A stretch of DNA of 64,000 nt from Echinicola marina. Its GTDB lineage: Bacteria; Bacteroidota; Bacteroidia; Cytophagales; Cyclobacteriaceae. The stretch lies in the NCBI RefSeq assembly GCF_020463795.1, contig NZ_CP080025.1, positions 5,473,001-5,537,000 of the forward strand, in the 5' to 3' direction. A model generated the notes under the pieces. The model was not told the DNA's origin. It worked only from the letters and a program-made list of their open reading frames with translations, and did no database searches. A program made the position numbers and the translations under genes. Below, one piece after another: positions 56,651-64,000 of the stretch. Every line of letters begins with the position of its first letter. Position 1 is the first letter of the stretch.

Positions 56651-57987
56651 ATTGTTTCAAGGTTTTGTATAAATCAAAATTGAAAATTGCCTTCTTCTTT
56701 ACTTTTTGAATTTTTAGACATCAAGGCTTAAATCAGGTCATTCTACCTATTTTAACTGCTGTTTTGGATTTGCTTTTTCATGGATAATTGAAATTTTGGG
56801 TTTGTTATAAAGATTATATTTGAAATGAGTTACATTAACTCTTTCTGAACAGGAGCTTATGGGATAGTTTTTGATGCTTAAGTCCTTTTTGAATTTTTGT
56901 GTACTTATTACACTTATTAAAGTATGTACAGATCCCTCTGAGTCTGATGCTAACAATTACAAGAGAGTGATTTTCAGTACTTTTTATACTTTAAATCAGA
57001 ATAATCAAACCAGTATAAACAAAAGTTCAAGGATGACTCCAAGTAAAATTTCCCTAATCCCTAACTTATGGCGTTCCTGAGGAATAGAGATAAAACCACT
57101 GGTGGACTATCGTTCACAGTATGAAATTTCAAAATATATTGAATTTCCTTTTGAAGAAATGACAGAAATAATTGTTGTCCCTTAGAAAAAGGGCTTGCTG
57201 CGAAAAACTTTTTAATGATACCTTTCATTCTGGGTTTATTTATGGTTCAACCATTTGATTAATCAACATTGAAAACCATAAATATTGAGGCATACTAGAA
57301 AAACCTATCCATTATCACTTCATCTAGTAACAATGAATTTTTCTTTACAATAACCAAAAAGGTTATTGTGACTCAAAAAGATTTAGGAAAATAGGGTTAT
57401 ACCTAACTATGCTAGATACTTTATGTTTGTAAATATTTCTATTTTTTGTCAATTGACCAAATATTTTACAGATTAATTAAAACACCTCTATTCCAAAAGC
57501 ACCTAAAATCATCATAATTCATAAAATGTGTAATCAAACTATTTATTTTCGTTATGTTTCAATCACAACAATAGAATTGACTTAGAAAGCCACCACATAA
57601 TATCCTTAATCAGTTTATCATGCATTTATTCAACTCTTCACGATAACAGATCATCATCTAGAACACAATGGTTTTATTCCTCTTGCCATTTATAAAAAGA
57701 AAAACAATATACCTTATGTATTAAGATACATTGTTTTTCTACTACTTATCACCTCAACAGTCATCCAAGCATGGACATTGAACAACTAATGCACACCATT
57801 CCTATCAAACAAAATGAAGAAAAGACTATATCACCATATTAATGGCGGTGGGTGCGAAAATGAGCCCCGGACTTTATGTCAAGTGTTCTGATCTCCAAAA
57901 CATTTTGAGCTGGAGGGATTATTTCCCAGTTACAAACCTTAATTAAAAAGCAAGCCCCTCTAAAATTCAAGGGAAAGAAACCAAAAA
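56651..57987. other. 1.3-kb non-coding region upstream of xusA
   Basis: AT-rich, no convincing gene. A 68-codon plus-strand ORF at 56874-57080 with a hydrophobic start (MLKSFLNFCVLITLIK) is preceded by TATATTTG (56815-56822), but the -33 box is out of place; left uncalled. Hairpins: CAATAACC/GGTTATTG (57348-57368) and an 11-bp stem AGAAAAACAAT/ATTGTTTTTCT (57698-57708 with 57730-57740). The xusA promoter and a long 5' leader are expected here. The end near 57770-57950 may hold decayed coding sequence. Confidence 0.5.
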
Positions 57988-58029
57988 TGCCAGCTGTTTA
58001 CAGTAGTTTAAAACTGCAAACAGCTGGCA
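57988..58029 (-). terminator. Terminator after the second esterase gene
   Basis: A 12-bp stem TGCCAGCTGTTT/AAACAGCTGGCA (57988-57999 with 58018-58029) with an inner CAGT/ACTG pair. On the minus strand it is followed by TTTTTGGTTTCTTT. It lies 30 bp after the stop at 58059. Confidence 0.85.
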
Positions 58030-58058
58030 CCAATACAAGCAGATTATTTTCAGTTCAA

Positions 58059-60011
58059 TTATTCTGGCTTATTGTCCTCCGTAATCCCCTTCCAGTTATC
58101 TGTTCTAAAAGGAGAAGCCAAAAGTCCATCACTATTGACCAAATTTATCTCCATGGGATTATTCGCCCATCCATAGCGGACAGCCACAGGATCTTCCACC
58201 TTGTCACTCCAAACTATCACCTTTTCGCCTGAGATATAGGCCTGGGCCCAAACAAACTCTTTATCTTCCCCTGCAATGGCAAAGCCCTTCACATAAGCAT
58301 ATTTACTACTATCCTGTGTAGAAAGCCCTCTTCCTATATGAGAGAAGCTAAGTACCATTTGCTTTCCTTGCTTTTCCAACTTTTCAAAAACCGGCCCAGA
58401 AGGCAGGACATCTTTCCCATAAGCCACATTCAATGCAGTATGCGCCAAACGTATCCCTACGTCTTTTTTATTTCTGGGATGAATATCAAAGGCTTCACCA
58501 ATATCCGTAATGACAGCCTGCCCAGTTTTAGGTAGGGCCAGTGTCATATTCTGAGCTTCCCTTAACTCTGCCCATTCGCTTTCAGAAGGTTTTTCATCGA
58601 TCGCCATAAAACTGGCCAATTGCACCCATAAAAAAGCAAAATCATCTTCCCATTGAGCTCTCCAATCTTTAATCATATTAGGAAACAGCTTCCGATACCG
58701 ATAAGCTTCCCCGGCATTATTTTCTCCTTGGTACCAAATCACCCCTTTTATTCCAAACCCTACCAAAGGATGGATCATGCCATTGTATAATAATGAGGCA
58801 AATGAGTTTGGTCCAGTTCCCCATTTAGAAAAGCCATATCCTGAGCTGGTTACCGAGGGCTTATAATCCCATTCTCCTGCCAATGGATACTTTTTATCTC
58901 CAACTTTCAGATAGACATCTTCTGGTTTCCCATTGATGCCTCCGACGGAAGTATTGTCTTTCACACTCACCATGATGGTATTTTCACCTGCTTTTAAAAT
59001 GTCAGGAGCAATTTTATAATTTCTATTGGCCATCCAAAAATCAGTCGCTCCCACTTTTGTTCCGTTTACCCATGTGATATCTGCATCATCTATCGGCCCA
59101 AGATTGAGCTCTCCGGACATTCCTTCTACCCCTTTTGGTAATGTCACTTTCTTACGAAACCAAATGATCCCATCCTCATCTTCATATTCACCATCCCAAC
59201 TTTTAGGAACCATCATTTTTTTCCAACCTTTCAGCTTAGTGTCCGAATCATACCATTTCTTTTTTATGGCCGGATCGTTTTCAAGCGATTGCTTAAACTG
59301 ATCGAGATCTTCCGTAGAATAACCCAATGTTTTTTCGACTGATTGCCCCGCATATTTTGCATATTCCTCATTGTTCATTGATGCTTCCCAGCTTGTCCAA
59401 GTTTCTATATCAGTCCCTCCCCAGGAAGAGTTGATTAAGCCAATTGGAACATCCAAATCAGCCTGTAACTTTTTACCAAAGAAATACCCTACCGCTGAGA
59501 AGTTGGCTGTAGTCGATGGTCCGCATTCTTGCCAACTACTTTCTTCTATATCATATGTCTCGCTTGTTTGAATGGTTTTAGGCACATTCAACAACCTAAT
59601 ATTTGAATTTTTCGATTGCTGAATTTCCTCTTTCCCTGTCAGATCACCATTTAAGCCAAACTCCATATTGGACTGCCCACTACATAGCCACACATCCCCG
59701 ATCAATATATTTTTGAGTACAATATTGTTTTCATTGCCTTCGATGGACATTTCAAAAGGCCCTCCATAGGCCATGGCTGGCAAGGAAACACGCCACATCC
59801 CACCCTTACCAGCAACTACTTGCCGCTCTTCACCATTGAACCGAACAGTCACCTTCTCTTTGGGACTGGACTTTCCCCATATTTTTATGACTTTATCGCG
59901 CTGTAACACCATATTGTCCGAAAAGAAATGGGGTAAACTGACCTTTGCATGTGCAAGCATCGAAACAAATAAAAATCCGATGATCATTAAGGGTTTAAGG
60001 TAATTTTTCAT
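58059..60011 (-). CDS. Sialate O-acetylesterase-like SGNH esterase (paralogue, CE20-like)
   Basis: A 650-residue secreted esterase of the same build as the gene at 8574. Signal peptide (about 1-22), VSLPHFFSDNMVLQRD start, nucleophile S114 in GQSNMEF, GGT oxyanion segment, a jelly-roll insert (about 285-385, VKDNTSVGGINGKPEDVYLK) and catalytic Asp-His in DIHPRNKKD. The target is likely an acetylated sugar. It follows the GH2 gene at 90 bp and ends in a strong terminator, so GH2 and this esterase form their own unit apart from the xus operon. Confidence 0.9.
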   Translation of the reverse strand: MKNYLKPLMIIGFLFVSMLAHAKVSLPHFFSDNMVLQRDKVIKIWGKSSPKEKVTVRFNGEERQVVAGKGGMWRVSLPAMAYGGPFEMSIEGNENNIVLKNILIGDVWLCSGQSNMEFGLNGDLTGKEEIQQSKNSNIRLLNVPKTIQTSETYDIEESSWQECGPSTTANFSAVGYFFGKKLQADLDVPIGLINSSWGGTDIETWTSWEASMNNEEYAKYAGQSVEKTLGYSTEDLDQFKQSLENDPAIKKKWYDSDTKLKGWKKMMVPKSWDGEYEDEDGIIWFRKKVTLPKGVEGMSGELNLGPIDDADITWVNGTKVGATDFWMANRNYKIAPDILKAGENTIMVSVKDNTSVGGINGKPEDVYLKVGDKKYPLAGEWDYKPSVTSSGYGFSKWGTGPNSFASLLYNGMIHPLVGFGIKGVIWYQGENNAGEAYRYRKLFPNMIKDWRAQWEDDFAFLWVQLASFMAIDEKPSESEWAELREAQNMTLALPKTGQAVITDIGEAFDIHPRNKKDVGIRLAHTALNVAYGKDVLPSGPVFEKLEKQGKQMVLSFSHIGRGLSTQDSSKYAYVKGFAIAGEDKEFVWAQAYISGEKVIVWSDKVEDPVAVRYGWANNPMEINLVNSDGLLASPFRTDNWKGITEDNKPE

Positions 60012-60101
60012 GATAAGATTAATTAATGCTTTACTTATTTTATAAAAATCATTTCACTTTATCTGCAGAAGTAACTTTTGACTAGAAGCCTAATAGTAGG
60101 G

Positions 60102-63100
60102 TTAAAAGGCTACCGAAAGCTGATTTTCTTCTTCTTGACCATATTGTTTAAGCAACAAGTCTACTCCTCCTTCCAAAAGCTCCTGATCTGCTTCAAAAGA
60201 AATCTTTCGCTCTTCTCCAGGCATCAGCGTAAAATAATTTTCGGACATGATCACTGGTAATACCCGTTCCCTACTGATGCTATTCTCCAATCTCAATCGG
60301 TTTCCAAAAGCTACCGTTTTGGAATTATTTCTAATAGAAACCCAAAACTTCGTTCCTTTTCTTTCCACCAACTTACACATTAGGTCAGCTGAAGGCAAAG
60401 TATTTAACCCAGTATAATCAAGATCATTCAATCCATTCCTCCAATAGAAGTTCTCAGACAATTTATTCCCTTGGGCATCGGCAAGTTCCAACTTAATAAA
60501 ATGAAGCGGTGTAAAATCATTTTTCCTATCTTGCTCCCCATAGACTTCTATTTCATAAAGAGAATAACCAAATTCTGTAGCCCTTTTGATACCCTTTACA
60601 CTCACATATCGTGCTTTTTGGGGCTCCAAAGAGATATTTTCCGTTCCACCTATTCCATTATTCGTTTTGTAAACTGTTTCCCAACTGATCGCATCATTGG
60701 AAACCTGTATCTCATAGGCTTTGGCATAAGCTTTCTCCCATTTCAATACCACATTTTCTATCAGCTTTTCTTTACCAAGGTCCACATACATCCACTGTTC
60801 ATCACTATAAGCACTTTCCCACCGGCTGCCTGCACCACCATCCACTGCCAAAGACACGGTTTCATTCCCTGAAGAAGCCACCGCTTTTTTCCCATTAGCA
60901 ATATTTCCTGGATTGAAATTAAGCTTAAAGGCTTCGGCTATATTACTGGACAAAACATCCACCCGGGCTTCTTTTCCAAATTCTGGCAACACCTTTCCTT
61001 GAAGATTATAAATAGTCGCTTTAGCTGTTGCACCCATAAGGTCTTTTGAAGTTGTATTAATAGCTTTGACACTATTGCTGGAAGAATTCCACTGGATATG
61101 CAATGGTTCACTGGCCATTTTTGCACCCCAATAGGCACCCGTAGCATCATAGTAATAATCATAGGTTTGCCACACAAAGGAAGGATAAGCCGACTGACTC
61201 ATCCAAATCAGAAGACCTGAGGCATCGTGCCACATTTTATCGTTCCAAGCCTCATACATCCCCTTCATCACCTCAATATTTAGATACTGCGCTTTTTCCG
61301 CAAATTCTTCCAAACTGGAAGATATCCCAAACTGCTGGTTAACTGCTGTTTTATAATTGACCGGATTGGCATTGGAGGCTTCCTTACCAAAGAAATGCTT
61401 ATTCCATACATTATCATCATCTTCTTTTAGTTGTTCATCAGTAGGCAACGGCCAAAGCTGGTCCTCGGGGATAAAAAGTTGGATGCTTTCATAATTGGGA
61501 AAAGTGGCGGTACCGATTTCAGTTCTGAGTCCATAGCCACGATCTGAACCATAGGGATATGGAGGATCGTTCCAAGCCAAATTACTGCCAGAAGTTTCGA
61601 AATGATGCTTAGGCGGTTGATTTCCCCACCAACCACTTCCAGAAAGCCCGTCTTGATTGGAACTGGACTTATACATCCTATCATTGTGGTCCTCCTGAGC
61701 CACTATAGCCCTTAGGTAATTATCCAATTCAGGCTTGGGATGAGTTTCATTGGCACCACACCACAGGGCAATACTTGGGTGATTTCTTAGCCGCTTTACT
61801 TTGTCCAATGCATTTGCTTTAAAATCCTCATCATTGGCCACATCGTTATAAGCTACATATAACCAAAAATCATCCCACACCATGATCCCATGCTTGTCGC
61901 AATAGTCGTAGAATTCATCATCCGTTACACACCCCGTCCATAAACGAATCATATTATAGTTCATATCCTTGTGCAGCTTGATCTTGGTTTCATACTCTTC
62001 TCCATGACAGCGCAACAAATATTCACTCATCCCCCAGTTTCCTCCTTTGAGAAACAGCTTTTGCCCATTAATATAGAAGGTCATCACAGGCCATCCTGCG
62101 GCATTTTTCTCAAACCTATAGTCATAGTCCTTTATCCCAAAAGTAATTTCTTTCTGATCGGAAATAACACCATCGACACTACAGGTCAACTCGCAAGTAT
62201 AAAGATTGGGCTCACCATATCCATTTGGCCACCACAGTTGGGGATCCTTAATAATTAATTCTGAAAAGTCCTTTTTATCAATATAGATTTTCGAAGTAGC
62301 CCCAGGTTCCAAGGTGATGTTCTTAGAGAATTTAATATTCCCAGGTTGAATGACACCTGAAATTTTGGCTTCCATTTTAGAAGATGAGGCATTTTTCAGT
62401 GCCGAGGAAATAAAAAGATAGGCTACTTCATTGGACTCCAGCTGTGACCTGATCCAAGGATCTTCCATGGTCACATCACCGGCTATATTAAGATAGACAT
62501 CTCCGGTAATACCTGCCAATCTTCCTGGAACATATGGCATCCAATCCCATCCAGCAGCCGACAGATAGGTAGGACTGGCTGTTACGCCAAATCCTTCTTT
62601 GGACTCCCGACTCTTTTTCTGATCAGCATCAGTAATCAATACAGCAATAGCATTTCTCCCGGTCCTATTCACCAAATCAGTCACATCATATTTGGTCCGT
62701 AGCATTTGACCACTGACATCTTTGGTAGATACCTGGTTTCCTGACAGTTTCATGCCATTAAAATAAAAATCTGCATATCTATTGGTATTATCAAAATGCA
62801 ACCAAACCCGTTTCCCTTCTTGATAATCCTCCGGAAGGTTGAATTCCGTCCGATACCAAAAAGGACGGTTGTAGAATGCTTCATCCACTTGGTAAATATT
62901 ATCAGAAAAATTGGGATCTTTTTCCAAACCGGCATCAACATATGCGGTAAAAATAACTCCAGGAACCAAGCCCTTTACATAATCCGCCATGCTATGCCCC
63001 GGAAGAGACAATTCAAATCCAGAGGCTGCCACCTCATCTTGAGGTTTAATTTCCCACTCTATTTGTGGGTTGACACTATTTAAGGACATCCTTAAGGTTT

Positions 63101-63167
63101 GGGCATAGGTACCATAGTAGCACAACAAAGTACTACACAGCCACCACGTGAATTTCAGCTTATTCAT
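60102..63167 (-). CDS. GH2 family glycosidase with inserted F5/8-type C (CBM32-like) domain
   Basis: A 1021-residue secreted enzyme. Signal peptide (about 1-22), sugar-binding jelly roll (FWYRTEFNLPED..., NRYADFYFNG), Ig-like domain, TIM barrel with acid/base E474 in WCGANET and nucleophile E550 in GLRTEIG, then C-terminal beta-sandwiches. A discoidin-like module (about 750-878: SSGNETVSLAVDGGAGSRW ... YSLYEIEVYG) is inserted within this last part. The barrel resembles the exo-beta-glucosaminidase/mannosidase-like branch of GH2 rather than LacZ. The substrate is uncertain. Two LacI-type operator candidates lie upstream. Confidence 0.9.
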   Translation of the reverse strand: MNKLKFTWWLCSTLLCYYGTYAQTLRMSLNSVNPQIEWEIKPQDEVAASGFELSLPGHSMADYVKGLVPGVIFTAYVDAGLEKDPNFSDNIYQVDEAFYNRPFWYRTEFNLPEDYQEGKRVWLHFDNTNRYADFYFNGMKLSGNQVSTKDVSGQMLRTKYDVTDLVNRTGRNAIAVLITDADQKKSRESKEGFGVTASPTYLSAAGWDWMPYVPGRLAGITGDVYLNIAGDVTMEDPWIRSQLESNEVAYLFISSALKNASSSKMEAKISGVIQPGNIKFSKNITLEPGATSKIYIDKKDFSELIIKDPQLWWPNGYGEPNLYTCELTCSVDGVISDQKEITFGIKDYDYRFEKNAAGWPVMTFYINGQKLFLKGGNWGMSEYLLRCHGEEYETKIKLHKDMNYNMIRLWTGCVTDDEFYDYCDKHGIMVWDDFWLYVAYNDVANDEDFKANALDKVKRLRNHPSIALWCGANETHPKPELDNYLRAIVAQEDHNDRMYKSSSNQDGLSGSGWWGNQPPKHHFETSGSNLAWNDPPYPYGSDRGYGLRTEIGTATFPNYESIQLFIPEDQLWPLPTDEQLKEDDDNVWNKHFFGKEASNANPVNYKTAVNQQFGISSSLEEFAEKAQYLNIEVMKGMYEAWNDKMWHDASGLLIWMSQSAYPSFVWQTYDYYYDATGAYWGAKMASEPLHIQWNSSSNSVKAINTTSKDLMGATAKATIYNLQGKVLPEFGKEARVDVLSSNIAEAFKLNFNPGNIANGKKAVASSGNETVSLAVDGGAGSRWESAYSDEQWMYVDLGKEKLIENVVLKWEKAYAKAYEIQVSNDAISWETVYKTNNGIGGTENISLEPQKARYVSVKGIKRATEFGYSLYEIEVYGEQDRKNDFTPLHFIKLELADAQGNKLSENFYWRNGLNDLDYTGLNTLPSADLMCKLVERKGTKFWVSIRNNSKTVAFGNRLRLENSISRERVLPVIMSENYFTLMPGEERKISFEADQELLEGGVDLLLKQYGQEEENQLSVAF

Positions 63168-63251
63168 TATTGTTAATTTGGTATTTATAGGTTTATTGGT
63201 TTTCTCTTATTCAATTATTTCAATCCCACTTACTCCTGCTTTGAACATAAG

Positions 63252-63265
63252 TTAAACGTTTTAGC
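63252..63265. promoter_or_regulatory. LacI-family operator candidate 1
   Basis: TTAAACGTTTTAGC, with a central CG and AAACGTTT palindrome, the shape of LacI/GalR operators. About 90 bp upstream of the GH2 start; identical to candidate 2. Confidence 0.55.
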
Positions 63266-63521
63266 TATTTGCTAAAAAATCATCAATCTTCACTGTTCTA
63301 CCTATCATAACTTGATCTCCATTCCTTAAATCACACTAAAACTAATCCCAACCTCTTCTAGTCTTTTACATAGCATCCACATTCAAAAAAGCATTGTAAA
63401 TACTTAAATCCCTGTAATTATTAAAAGATGGCATCATTTACTTATTCATCTATCACATCGTTCATTATTACCATCTTACATTAGTTTTCACTTTAAGATA
63501 CTTCAGTAACGAACGATTAGA

Positions 63522-63535
63522 TTAAACGTTTTAGC
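63522..63535. promoter_or_regulatory. LacI-family operator candidate 2
   Basis: The same 14 bases as candidate 1, 270 bp further upstream. Two copies could allow looping by a tetrameric repressor. No LacI gene is in the window. Confidence 0.55.
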
Positions 63536-63670
63536 AATGTAATAAAAAGATTTGAAAATTTAATTTTAGGAAAATAAATAATACTAATCATCTGACTTTT
63601 GGACTCTTGGGTATTTGACAATGAGCACAAATCCAAGCCTCAAATTAAGCCTGTCTTTATACCTAAATCA

Positions 63671-64000
63671 TCATTTCACCAGTTTTCGCTCCAAATCCTC
63701 CAATGATACTCCCTTGGTTTCAGGCATGATAAAATGAGTAAACAAAAGCTGCAAGACCATAAAGCCTGCGAATAAAACAAAGACTATCCAAGGAGCAAAA
63801 GAGTTGATCAGTACAGCTCCGAAAAGAGCAATAATGGCGGCAAACACATTTAATAAGCCTGATCCCCATGCCTGCCCAAACGATCGAATCTCATTTGGGA
63901 AAATTTCAGACAAGAATACCCAAATGACCGCTCCCTGACCAACAGCGTGTGAGGCAATAAATAGGAGCATGAATATCAATTTAAACATGGCCGGCATAGA
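63671..64000 (-). CDS. MFS sugar porter, C-terminal part (cut by window edge)
   Basis: The last 110 codons of a major facilitator sugar porter; the frame runs off the window end. Helices include GQGAVIWVFLSEIFPNEIR, the conserved loop-10 sugar-porter motif, and the C-terminal PETKG motif (PETKGVSLEDLERKL). It resembles proton-coupled xylose/hexose symporters of the XylE kind and would carry the released monosaccharide across the inner membrane. Confidence 0.9.
   Translation of the reverse strand, partial: SMPAMFKLIFMLLFIASHAVGQGAVIWVFLSEIFPNEIRSFGQAWGSGLLNVFAAIIALFGAVLINSFAPWIVFVLFAGFMVLQLLFTHFIMPETKGVSLEDLERKLVK

Larger units (their letters stand above)
63168..63670. other. Non-coding regulatory region between MFS transporter and GH2
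   Basis: 503 bp, no ORF. Contains two identical TTAAACGTTTTAGC motifs (63252-63265 and 63522-63535) and a small TTAGC-TATTT-GCTAA repeat (63261-63275). No exact -7 box was found on the minus strand. Confidence 0.6.

Noticed and set aside
56874-57080. 68-codon plus-strand ORF with a hydrophobic N-terminus upstream of xusA
   Set aside because: Promoter spacing is wrong, codon use looks random and an overlapping minus-strand ORF of equal length exists; no family recognised.
57771-57842. Short plus-strand ORF of 23 codons and adjoining fragments to about 57950
   Set aside because: Too short and without ribosome binding site or recognisable motif; perhaps decayed coding sequence but unsupported.

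Overview
The window reads as the chromosome of a Bacteroidota bacterium, most likely a marine or soil Cytophagales/Cyclobacteriaceae-type organism (family level is inference). The evidence is two SusC/SusD pairs, Bacteroidota-type promoter boxes (TAnnTTTG with an upstream TTTG), many Sec signal peptides and lipoboxes on carbohydrate-active enzymes, weak ribosome binding sites, and a cbb3-like oxidase of Bacteroidota layout. Almost all genes lie on the minus strand. The exceptions are the transposase remnant near 7 kb and one sensor gene at 16.5-18.4 kb.

Layout. (1) 0-4.6 kb: a respiratory unit read as hemerythrin, Rrf2 regulator, ccoN, ccoO fused to a cytochrome c, then two small membrane proteins. 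(2) 4.6-8.5 kb: an accessory patch with a perfect 21-bp inverted repeat, a group II intron with its reverse transcriptase, a broken IS1595-type transposase, a candidate structured small RNA with its own promoter and terminator, and a small HTH ORF. (3) 8.5-16.1 kb: GH10, GH43, GH115 and a sialate-O-acetylesterase-like esterase. (4) 16.5-18.4 kb: a 7TMR-DISM membrane receptor whose cytoplasmic end is an IS1595-transposase-like zinc ribbon plus helical region. (5) 18.6-38.8 kb: a long run of xylan side-chain enzymes (GH3, alpha/beta hydrolase, five GH43, GH97, CE1-CE1, CE6, GH95, GH10). (6) 39.3-41.9 kb: a parvulin-like lipoprotein and two small secreted proteins that share one leader. (7) 42.0-56.7 kb: GH5 and the xylan utilisation core in the order xusA-xusB-xusC-xusD-xusE-xyn10C. 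(8) 58-64 kb: a second sialate-O-acetylesterase-like enzyme, a large GH2 with an inserted F5/8-type domain, two identical LacI-type operator candidates, and the end of an MFS sugar transporter.

How it works together: the gene set is a large polysaccharide utilisation locus for a heavily decorated glucuronoarabinoxylan. Surface GH10 enzymes and the Xus proteins bind, cut and import the backbone. CE1, CE6 and SGNH esterases would remove acyl groups, GH115 removes (methyl)glucuronic acid, the GH43 set removes arabinose or xylose, GH95 and GH97 remove galactose-type caps, and GH3/GH43 finish to xylose. No hybrid two-component regulator or SusR is present. The only regulator-like gene inside the xylan cluster is the receptor with a transposase-derived DNA-binding end, which is the most interesting object in the window.
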